Source of the DNA: JAVWGW01 sp036655915
GTDB lineage: Bacteria; Actinomycetota; Coriobacteriia; Coriobacteriales; Eggerthellaceae
Reading direction: 5' to 3'
Assembly (NCBI GenBank): GCA_036655915.1
Contig: JAVVPE010000044.1
Location: forward strand, 1 to 13,130
Length of the DNA: 13,130 nt
The notes beneath the pieces are model-generated. The model made no database searches. It saw only the letters and a program-made list of their open reading frames with translations, and was not told the DNA's origin. Each line of letters opens with the position of its first letter. Within the stretch, counting starts at the first letter, position 1. The position numbers were made by a program, and so were the translations under genes. Positions 6,877 to 12,697 of this stretch are shown here, piece by piece.

Positions 6877-7798
6877 AACGGATGCTGTCGATTTTGATTA
6901 TCGGATATTTCAAGGGGCATCCTGCGCGTTTGGTGTGTTTGACGGCGTGCATCGTGGCCATCGCTTTTTGCTGGGATGCGCCCAGCAAACGGCGGCGGAT
7001 GCGCCGGCAAAGGGCAGATCAATCGCCCTTACCTTTGATAGCGACCCCGACGAAGCCTTTCACCCCGATCGCCTAAAAAAGCTGCTCACCAATGCCGATC
7101 GCTTGGAAATGCTTGCCACTACGGGTGTTGATGCGGTGGTGGTATTGCCCTTTACGCGGGATTTTGCGGCGCTTTCGCCGATGGAATTTTTGCAGAAAAC
7201 ATTTGGCGGCCATGCACCAGCCTATTTGCATGTTGGTTTTGATTTCCATTTTGGCGCGAAGGCTTCTGGCAGCGTGGCTGAGCTTAAGGCCTGGGCACAG
7301 CCCTTTGGCACGCAGATTTGCGCTCACGATCTTAAAAGTGACGATGGCGCACCTATTACGGCCACGCGCATTCGCCTGCTGCTTGATGCGGGCGATATAC
7401 AAGAAGCCAACAAGCTTTTGGGTCGCCCCTATTATCTGCGGGGAGTGGTCGAAGCGGGGCGTGGCCAAGGCCGCGATATGGGCTTTCACACCGCCAACCT
7501 GTCGCCCGCCTTTGCGTTTCGCGTGTTGGGTGAAGGGGTGTATGCCGGCTTTGCTACGGTGGCACACGCGCGCTATAAGGCAGCGGTTTCGGTGGGGGTT
7601 TCGCCTGTTTTTGCCGGTGAGGCCACCGCAAGCTGCGAAGTGCACATTCTCGATTTTTCCGGCGACCTGTATGGCCAGGAAATAAAGGTGGAATTCGTCG
7701 AGTTTTTGCGTCCCATGATAAAGTTTGAAAGCACGGAGGCGCTTATTAGCACCGTTATGTCCAACATTGCCTACGTCCGCGAAAACCTGACGCTCTAA
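6860..7798 (+). CDS. ribF: Bifunctional riboflavin kinase / FAD synthetase RibF
   Basis: RibF phosphorylates riboflavin to FMN and adenylylates FMN to FAD. The N-terminal FMN adenylyltransferase domain has FGVFDGVHRGH (Asp28, His31, His34), VLPFTRDFAALSPMEFL and VGFDFHFGAKASGS. The C-terminal riboflavin kinase domain has GRGQGRDMGFHTANL, GVYAGFATV, CEVHILDFSGDLYGQ (Glu260) and the final helix SNIAYVRENL. Two consensus positions differ: PTAN is HTAN (His210) and PTF is PVF (Val250). I chose GTG 6860 because a GGGGG stretch lies about seven bases upstream. This gives 312 residues, the normal length, and a 17-base overlap with truB. A TTG at 6842 or GTG at 6863 is possible. It is the last gene of the operon. 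Confidence 0.93.
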   Translation: MVPVYRTDAVDFDYRIFQGASCAFGVFDGVHRGHRFLLGCAQQTAADAPAKGRSIALTFDSDPDEAFHPDRLKKLLTNADRLEMLATTGVDAVVVLPFTRDFAALSPMEFLQKTFGGHAPAYLHVGFDFHFGAKASGSVAELKAWAQPFGTQICAHDLKSDDGAPITATRIRLLLDAGDIQEANKLLGRPYYLRGVVEAGRGQGRDMGFHTANLSPAFAFRVLGEGVYAGFATVAHARYKAAVSVGVSPVFAGEATASCEVHILDFSGDLYGQEIKVEFVEFLRPMIKFESTEALISTVMSNIAYVRENLTL

Positions 7799-7813
7799 GG
7801 TTTTCGCGGGTTT
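7777..7813 (+). terminator. Strong hairpin at the end of ribF, stop codon in the loop
   Basis: CCGCGAAAACCT (7777-7788) and AGGTTTTCGCGG (7798-7809) form a perfect 12-bp inverted repeat with a nine-base loop spanning 7789-7797, which holds most of the ribF TAA. Only a short GTTT follows, so the U-tract is weak. The hairpin probably ends the operon and may protect the mRNA 3' end. Read on the minus strand it lacks a T-run, so it is less likely to terminate the opposing gene. Confidence 0.6.
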
Positions 7814-7857
7814 GGCCTTGCGGTCTTGCAGCCTTGTTCTAGGCTTATCACCTGCGA

Positions 7858-8610
7858 TTATTGTGCCGAAGAAATATGTTGGCAGTTGTCGCCGTAAAGG
7901 GCGAAGCGGTCGCTGGCGGTGATGCGCGCGCCATCCCAGGGGTCAAGCGCTATGAAGTTGGCAAGCGTTAAAGCATCGGGATTTGTGGCTGCCTGGTAGC
8001 CAATCAGGGTAATCCAGTGTTCACCATAGCTGGCACTCACGTGCACAACCGTGGGTTTACCTGCGGCAATCTGGTCGTAGGCTTCGCGCAGCAGCGCTGA
8101 AGAAGATCCCACATCACGAAACGAAGAATTGCCGCCACCCCAACCCGGCCAGGTGCACATCGTGCACCCATAGGCGGCGTGGTTGTTGGCTGTGCCCTTT
8201 ACAAAGGCATCGCCGTAGGCGCACGCAAAGGCCGAACAGCAGATGCTGTGCCCGCTTGTTTCCTGTGTGCCGATGGCAGCAAGCAGCGCCGGATCACAGC
8301 TGAGTTCTTTATTGGCGGCGGCCAAACGGCTGCGTTCAGCCTGTTTTTCGGCGGCCAATGCGCGCGTTGTTTCCAAAGATTTCTGTGCTTTTTCTGCAGC
8401 GCTTTCACTTGTGGCTAAGGGGATGGGCGCTGCGATGGCGGAAGGTGCGGGTGGTGTGGCCGGTGCCACAACAACAAGGGAGGGCTTTTCTGGTGGGGTG
8501 GGAAAGGTTTGTGTAGCGGGCGCTTCGTTGGCAAAAGCAAGGGGTGCAAGCACGCAGGCGGCAAGCGCCACGCACAAGGCGAGGGAGGCTCCCAGGGGGC
8601 GTCTATTCAA
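7858..8610 (-). CDS. Exported cysteine-rich C39-like peptidase-fold protein
   Basis: The product is probably a secreted papain-fold protein of the C39-like group. TTG 8610 is chosen as start: AAAGGA (complement of 8618-8623) lies seven bases upstream, a promoter lies just beyond, and the protein then begins MNRRPLG, a good signal-peptide n-region. A hydrophobic stretch follows, with a likely signal peptidase I site AFA/NEA after residue 27. LAAC at 16-19 makes a lipobox possible. Residues 28-65 are Pro/Ala-rich linker and 68-102 a charged helix. The C-terminal domain has CCSAFACAYG (Cys124/125, candidate nucleophile), GKPTVVHV...GEHWITLIGY (His198) and FIALDPWDG (Asp223), a Cys-His-Asp triad pattern. 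There are seven cysteines after the signal peptide. The substrate is unknown. The fold call rests on motifs only. Confidence 0.72.
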   Translation of the reverse strand: MNRRPLGASLALCVALAACVLAPLAFANEAPATQTFPTPPEKPSLVVVAPATPPAPSAIAAPIPLATSESAAEKAQKSLETTRALAAEKQAERSRLAAANKELSCDPALLAAIGTQETSGHSICCSAFACAYGDAFVKGTANNHAAYGCTMCTWPGWGGGNSSFRDVGSSSALLREAYDQIAAGKPTVVHVSASYGEHWITLIGYQAATNPDALTLANFIALDPWDGARITASDRFALYGDNCQHISSAQ

Positions 8611-8617
8611 AACAAAA

Positions 8618-8623
8618 TCCTTT
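8618..8623 (-). promoter_or_regulatory. Ribosome binding site deciding the TTG start of the C39-like gene
   Basis: On the minus strand this reads AAAGGA, seven bases before TTG 8610. No comparable site precedes the longer in-frame reading, which would begin at TTG 8664 inside the predicted -35 box. Confidence 0.6.
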
Positions 8624-8636
8624 CGTGTGGCCGGGT

Positions 8637-8664
8637 AGTGTAGGAAAAAGAGGATTCCGGTCAA
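8637..8664 (-). promoter_or_regulatory. Candidate promoter of the C39-like gene
   Basis: On the minus strand TTGACC (complement of 8659-8664) and TACACT (complement of 8637-8642) are separated by 16 bases. They match the -35 and -10 consensus at five and four of six positions. Transcription would start about 20 bases before the TTG start codon. The rest of the 246-base interval up to the dGTPase stop (8665-8856) shows no gene. It holds only the 8-base palindrome TGTGCACA at 8763-8770 and a small GC-rich inverted repeat near 8841-8852. Confidence 0.4.
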
Positions 8665-8856
8665 ACTCGAAGATATAGGTTAACAAAGCCCGCCTTGTGT
8701 GCCAGCTTTTCGCGCCAAAGCCCTAAAGCCCACCACACAGGATGCAGGCAATGGGCACACTTTGTGCACACGCTAACCCTATTTGGTGCAGGAAATATTC
8801 ATACTTTTTGCAAAGTACCTGTTGAGGGGCTTGGGCTTGAGCCGCCAGCGGCCAGG

Positions 8857-9969
8857 TTACAAATCGGCGCAATAGCCTGCCGCAATAATGTGCTTTTCAC
8901 TTTCGGGAAACAGCGTGGCGTATAAGGCCATAAAGTAGCTGTCGGTCATGGATGCCATGTAATCGACCACGATCTGGTTGGGTTCTTCTTCCAGGTAGCT
9001 TTGCGCAGTAATGGTGAAGGATTTTTCCACAAGGTTGCGCACGTGATGCTTGAACAGGGGGGATGCTTCATCGCGGGCCAGGCAATCGGCCAGCAGGCGT
9101 TCGTAGATTTCGCCAAACATTTCTTCGACGATGTTGCCCGCCCCCGTTATTACGCCTTCATTGTGATAGATAAGCTGGTAATTTTGGCGCTTGGCCAGCT
9201 TTATGTCGTTGAAGACGGCTTCGCTGAGCGCGATGTGGTCGCGCCCGTAGCTGTTGTTGATGATATCGACGGTAAGGTTGTTGATAATCTGGGCATTCGT
9301 GCGCCCGATAACGGTGGTGTCAAAGCCGCTAAGCGAATGGATGATGCCCATATCCAGCGCATCTTGACGGTCTTTTCCCAGGTAGGCAATCATATCGCTT
9401 ATGCGCACAACGCAGGCTTCAAGCGTTGATGGGCACAGCGTTTTAATGGTGGATTCGTCGGTGTAGCAGCGCTGAACCTTCGCGTCGAAATCTTCAAAGC
9501 TGGCCAAGTCGCTTATGCGCAGCACCTGTTGGGCAAATTCGCCGTTGTGGCACAGCACCCCATCAAGTGTTTGCAGGCTGATATTGCGCCTAAAAAGGCG
9601 ATCGAGCACGCGCACCGAATGCACNNNNNNNNNNNNNNNNNNNNNNNNNNNNNNNNNNNNNNNNNNNNNNNNNNNNNNNNNNNNNNNNNNNNNNNNNNNN
9701 NNNNNNNNNNNNNNNNNNNNNNNNTTGATAATCTTTTCGATGTCGCGCCCAAAGGCGGGCCGGGTAAGGGTGGCCTGGTCGTGGTTGGCGTCCGCCCGGC
9801 GCACAACGGCGCTATCCTCGAAGCGGTGCGGGTTGTGCCACCCCCGCGCGCGGTCGCGGGTAATGGCCGCTTCTATGGCGGGGTCAAGGTTAAGGTAGGG
9901 TACTGCCGCATCGCTGGCGCGCGAGCACGGCGTTGTTGCTGGTGGGGTTGCAGGGGATAACGCTGACAT
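8857..9969 (-). CDS. HD-domain deoxynucleoside triphosphate triphosphohydrolase (dGTPase-like), interrupted by an assembly gap
   Basis: Enzymes of this family split dNTPs into deoxynucleoside and triphosphate and so adjust dNTP pools. The visible N-terminus has YLNLDPAIEAAI, HNPHRFEDSAVVRR and the RPAFGRDIEKII lead-in to the HD domain. After the gap come VHSVRVLDRL, SLQTLDGVLCHNGE and ACVVRISDMIAYLGKDRQDA, whose Asp192 (counting the gap as 34 residues) fits the last metal ligand. The C-terminal helical region completes the family pattern. The HD core (H...HD) falls inside the N run. By family pattern about 85-90 residues belong there, so the real protein is near 425 residues. ATG 9969 has AAGGAG (complement of 9975-9980) five bases upstream. 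Substrate preference cannot be read from sequence. Confidence 0.88.
   Translation of the reverse strand: MSALSPATPPATTPCSRASDAAVPYLNLDPAIEAAITRDRARGWHNPHRFEDSAVVRRADANHDQATLTRPAFGRDIEKIIXXXXXXXXXXXXXXXXXXXXXXXXXXXXXXXXXXVHSVRVLDRLFRRNISLQTLDGVLCHNGEFAQQVLRISDLASFEDFDAKVQRCYTDESTIKTLCPSTLEACVVRISDMIAYLGKDRQDALDMGIIHSLSGFDTTVIGRTNAQIINNLTVDIINNSYGRDHIALSEAVFNDIKLAKRQNYQLIYHNEGVITGAGNIVEEMFGEIYERLLADCLARDEASPLFKHHVRNLVEKSFTITAQSYLEEEPNQIVVDYMASMTDSYFMALYATLFPESEKHIIAAGYCADL
9625..9724. other. Assembly gap of 100 N over the dGTPase HD core
   Basis: Exactly 100 N. The frame is kept on both sides. The family places the KTQVF segment, the metal-binding histidine and the GHDIGHTPFGH-type motif between EKII and VHSVRV. 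That is roughly 260 bases rather than 100. Confidence 0.95.
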
Positions 9970-9999
9970 AGAAACTCCTTATCGTGTGTGTTGCCCCGT

Positions 10000-10018
10000 A
10001 TTGTAGCGCAAAGTGCGC
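10000..10018 (-). promoter_or_regulatory. Candidate -10 box of the dGTPase gene next to a 13-base palindrome
   Basis: On the minus strand TACAAT (complement of 10000-10005) matches the -10 consensus at five of six bases, about 30 bases before the start codon. Immediately upstream on that strand lies the perfect inverted repeat GCGCA-AAG-TGCGC (10006-10018), which occupies the promoter spacer. No convincing -35 box is visible. The palindrome could be an operator. Confidence 0.4.
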
Positions 10019-10046
10019 CTGCACAGATGCCGTGTTGCTCGCGGCC

Positions 10047-10075
10047 GGTCCACAGTAGACCGCCTGCGATATGAT
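10047..10075 (+). promoter_or_regulatory. Candidate promoter of the small membrane protein-dnaG unit, overlapped by a 15-base palindrome
   Basis: TATGAT at 10070-10075 matches the -10 consensus at five of six bases. The expected -35 position is occupied by GGTCCACAGTAGACC (10047-10061), an odd-length palindrome with one mismatched pair (half sites GGTCYAC). No separate -35 box is recognisable, so the palindrome may be an operator for an activator or repressor. The 5' leader would run from about 10082 to 10120. Confidence 0.4.
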
Positions 10076-10120
10076 AAAGTGGAAACTAAGAAAAATTGAG
10101 CGGAAGCGGAGGATTTCCCC

Positions 10121-10360
10121 ATGAAAGATAAAGCTATCTATGTGAAGTGGATTGCCATACTCTGTGCCGTTATGGCGCTGTTTTGTTTGGCCATTTTTGT
10201 TGTGGGATACAAAGATTTAAGCTTTGGCCGCGTGGCCACGGTTGTTGCGCTGTTGGTGGCTTCGGTGGCGTGTGGCATTGCCTCTAAAAAGATGGCCGCC
10301 GCGCCTGAAAAAGCAGCGGCTCCGGTCGCAAAAAAAACAACAGGGAAGGGTGCGCGCTAA
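10121..10360 (+). CDS. Small two-helix membrane protein encoded directly before dnaG
   Basis: I do not recognise the family of this 79-residue protein. It has a strong ribosome binding site (GGAGGA within 10107-10113, seven bases before ATG). Two hydrophobic segments are visible, about residues 8-29 (IAILCAVMALFCLAIFVVGY) and about 37-54 (RVATVVALLVASVACGIA), joined by a short polar turn (KDLSFG). A Lys/Ala/Pro-rich basic tail of about 25 residues follows (SKKMAAAPEKAAAPVAKK then TTGKGAR). It is likely an inner-membrane hairpin with both ends in the cytoplasm. Its stop codon is three bases before the dnaG start, so the two are cotranscribed and probably translationally coupled. The codon pattern and good RBS argue for a real gene. 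Function is unknown. Confidence 0.75.
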   Translation: MKDKAIYVKWIAILCAVMALFCLAIFVVGYKDLSFGRVATVVALLVASVACGIASKKMAAAPEKAAAPVAKKTTGKGAR

Positions 10361-10363
10361 CAC

Positions 10364-12223
10364 ATGGCCCTCATTAGCGAAGAAGATGTTCGTCTTGTTC
10401 GTGATGCAAGCGATCTTGTCGCTGTCGTAGGCGAGCGCGTCCCTTTGCGCCAGCGCGGCCGCGATTTTTGGCTGTGCTGTCCGTTTCATAAGGAAAAAAC
10501 CCCCTCATGCAAGATAGATCCAGGCAATCAGCTGTGGCACTGCTTTGGGTGTGGGGAAGGGGGCGATGTCTTTTCCTTCGTTATGAAGCTTGACGAAGTA
10601 AGCTTTCCCGATGCGGTACGTGCGCTAGCTAATCGTGCGAATATTCAGCTGCAAGAAGACAGCGGTAAGCCGCAGGTGCCGCAAAGCTATAAGGCGCGGC
10701 TCAAAGAAATATGCAAGCAGACGGCACTGTTTTACCATGGCCAGCTCATGCGTTCTACCACCCCGCTGGCCGATCGAGCACGAACCTATCTTGCCGGGCG
10801 CAGCTTGGGCGGGTCGGTGCCAAAAACGTGGCAGCTGGGGTTTGCCCCCGGTGGGGATGTTTTGGCGCGTTACTTGCGTGGCCTGGGGTTTAGCAACAAA
10901 GAAATGGTTGACGCCAATGTTGTGGTCAACACCAGCAAGCGTGGCATACAAGATCGCTTCTACAACCGTATAATGTTTCCCATCTTCGATGCGCAGGGTG
11001 ATTGCATTGCCTTTGGCGGCCGCGTTTTGGATAAGCATGAACCGAAGTATCTCAATTCCCAAGAAACGCCCATCTTTCATAAATCAGAAGTGTTGTTTGG
11101 CCTTGATAAGGCGAAGGTTTCGCTGGCTTCCACGGGCATTGCGGTTGTGGTGGAAGGGTATACCGATGTCATCTGCCTGCACGAAGCGGGCATTACTAAC
11201 GTGGTGGCCACGATGGGCACGGCGCTTACCATGCGCCACATTCGCACGCTTTCGCACCATGCTAAAAATAGTATCATTTACCTGTTTGATGGCGATGAAG
11301 CGGGGCAACGTGCCGCCGATCGCGCCTTGAGTTTCATCGATTCATCCCTCACACCTGAAGCGGGGCGCAGCAAGGTGGAACTGGCGGCGGTCACGCTGCC
11401 CAAAAACATAGACCCGGCCGATTTTGTGACACAATATGGTGCCCAGGCGCTGCAGACCCTGCTCGATGATGCCCAGCCGCTGCTGAAGTTTGGCATTGAA
11501 CGCCGCCTGGCGCGCTTCGATCTTACTACCGCCGAAGGCCGCAATCACGCCATCGCCGAAGCGCTGGCGATACTGGCACCCATCAAAGATTCGCTGCTGG
11601 CAAAAGATTACGCGGTGCAGGTTGCCAGCAGGTGTCGCGCGCGTGAAGAAGATGTGCTCGATCAGCTTGCCCAGGTGAAGGTGCCTTCCAGCTTCAACGA
11701 AGCGAATGGCGAAGATGATCTGGCGCACGCACCCCTTGTGTCGCCGCTTTCCCCCAGCGAAAAAAGCCGTCGCCGTTTTGAACGCGAGTTTTTAAGCCTG
11801 TGTGCCTGCCATGCTAGTCTGGGGCAAAGCAGCGCCGCAGCGCTTGCATCCACGCAGTGGCACGTGAAACTGCACGGCGTGTTGGCGCAGGTCGTCTTGG
11901 CTATTTTGGCGGAAACACCCAGCGTTTCGGCGGCTGAATGCATCACGCGTGCCGCACGGATTGAACCGAAAGCGGCCGACGTTTTAAGCTCGGGCACCAT
12001 GACGCAGGAAGTTGCCCCCGAAAAACTAGCACTCTTTCTTGCCGAAGAATTGGCCATAGGCGATTTGGAAGAAACCGTGGCGAGCCTGCACGACCAACTT
12101 AAAAACCCCGAACGCATGAGCGCCCAAGATTACGAAGTGGTTTTTGAAAGCGTCGTTGCCCTGCAAAAGGATCTGACACAGCGTCGCTTGGCCCACAAGC
12201 CACTCACCGGCGCGCGCGGCTAA
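10364..12223 (+). CDS. dnaG: DNA primase DnaG
   Basis: DnaG synthesises RNA primers at the replication fork, in contact with the DnaB helicase. The 619-residue product is full length. The N-terminal CHC2 zinc domain has CPFHKEKTPSC and WHCFGCGEGGDVFSF, with Cys39, His42, Cys60 and Cys63 as ligands. The RNA-polymerase domain follows (RFYNRIMFPIFD...FGGRVLD). The TOPRIM domain has VVVEGYTDV (Glu264) and LFDGDEAGQRA (Asp309, Asp311), the catalytic metal residues. The divergent C-terminal region (about 430-619) matches the position of the helicase-binding domain. The start has only a distant GGGAAGGG, so coupling to the upstream small gene is likely. No rpoD or rpsU neighbour is seen. The next gene is NfeD-like. 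Confidence 0.97.
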   Translation: MALISEEDVRLVRDASDLVAVVGERVPLRQRGRDFWLCCPFHKEKTPSCKIDPGNQLWHCFGCGEGGDVFSFVMKLDEVSFPDAVRALANRANIQLQEDSGKPQVPQSYKARLKEICKQTALFYHGQLMRSTTPLADRARTYLAGRSLGGSVPKTWQLGFAPGGDVLARYLRGLGFSNKEMVDANVVVNTSKRGIQDRFYNRIMFPIFDAQGDCIAFGGRVLDKHEPKYLNSQETPIFHKSEVLFGLDKAKVSLASTGIAVVVEGYTDVICLHEAGITNVVATMGTALTMRHIRTLSHHAKNSIIYLFDGDEAGQRAADRALSFIDSSLTPEAGRSKVELAAVTLPKNIDPADFVTQYGAQALQTLLDDAQPLLKFGIERRLARFDLTTAEGRNHAIAEALAILAPIKDSLLAKDYAVQVASRCRAREEDVLDQLAQVKVPSSFNEANGEDDLAHAPLVSPLSPSEKSRRRFEREFLSLCACHASLGQSSAAALASTQWHVKLHGVLAQVVLAILAETPSVSAAECITRAARIEPKAADVLSSGTMTQEVAPEKLALFLAEELAIGDLEETVASLHDQLKNPERMSAQDYEVVFESVVALQKDLTQRRLAHKPLTGARG

Positions 12224-12235
12224 CTTCGCGCAAGA

Positions 12236-12244
12236 TGGTATACT
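12236..12244 (+). promoter_or_regulatory. Extended -10 promoter of the NfeD-SPFH pair
   Basis: TG at 12236-12237, one base, then TATACT at 12239-12244 forms an extended -10 element with no clear -35 box. It lies in the 45-base gap between the dnaG stop and the next start. Its core resembles the promoter at 58-66. A ribosome binding site, AAAGGAG, follows at 12255-12261. Confidence 0.45.
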
Positions 12245-12268
12245 CACGCAAGAAGAAAGGAGTCTGCT

Positions 12269-12697
12269 ATGAGCCCTTTTATCTGGCTTGCGGTGGCGGT
12301 TGTTATGGCCGTTATCGAAATTGTTTCCCTCAGCTTGATTACGGCGTGGTTCGTCGTCGGGTCGCTTGCCGCATTCGTGGCAAATTTGTTGGGAGCTGGT
12401 GTGGCGCTGCAGATGGTGGTGTTTTTGGCCGTGTCGCTGCTGTGTCTTATCTTTTTGCGTCCGCTGTTTTTGAAGTATCGCCGTCGCGGCGAAGATCACG
12501 AACCGACTCTTGTGGGACAAAGCGCGCTTGTGTGCGAAGAAATAGATAATGAACGCCTGGTGGGACGCGTAGAAACAGCCAACCGCATGACCTGGGTTGC
12601 CCGCAGCGCCGACGGCAGCGTTATCCCCGTAGGGGAAGCGGTCGTGGTAGTGGACCGTGAAAGTGTCAAGCTTATCGTTGAAAGGAAGTCTTCATGA
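12269..12697 (+). CDS. NfeD-like membrane protein (short form)
   Basis: Short NfeD proteins partner with SPFH (flotillin/stomatin) proteins in membrane microdomains and may help assemble or regulate them. The 142-residue product has an N-terminal membrane region of two to three helices (about 3-65; WLAVAVVMAVIEIVSLSL, AWFVVGSLAAFVANLLGAGV, LQMVVFLAVSLLCLIFL). A basic stretch (KYRRRGED) and a C-terminal OB-fold domain follow (about 78-138: LVGQSALVCEEI, GRVETANRMTWVARSADG, IPVGEAVVVVDRESVKLIVE), the usual NfeD layout. There is no ClpP-class protease domain, so this is the short form. AAAGGAG lies seven bases before ATG. Its TGA overlaps the next gene's ATG (ATGA), indicating coupling to the SPFH gene. 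E. coli YbbJ next to QmcA is a comparable arrangement. Confidence 0.85.
   Translation: MSPFIWLAVAVVMAVIEIVSLSLITAWFVVGSLAAFVANLLGAGVALQMVVFLAVSLLCLIFLRPLFLKYRRRGEDHEPTLVGQSALVCEEIDNERLVGRVETANRMTWVARSADGSVIPVGEAVVVVDRESVKLIVERKSS

Noticed and set aside
8611..8664. Upstream extension of the C39-like protein to a start at 8664
   Set aside because: That start is TTG and falls in the predicted -35 box. It would place 18 residues ahead of a good signal peptide. AAAGGA at the right distance supports TTG 8610.
8841..8852. GCCGC-CA-GCGGC inverted repeat after the dGTPase gene as a terminator
   Set aside because: The loop is too small and no T-run follows on the minus strand.
8695..8925. A 76-codon plus-strand frame between the two minus-strand genes
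   Set aside because: It runs into the dGTPase 3' end, has no good RBS and has no recognisable sequence features.
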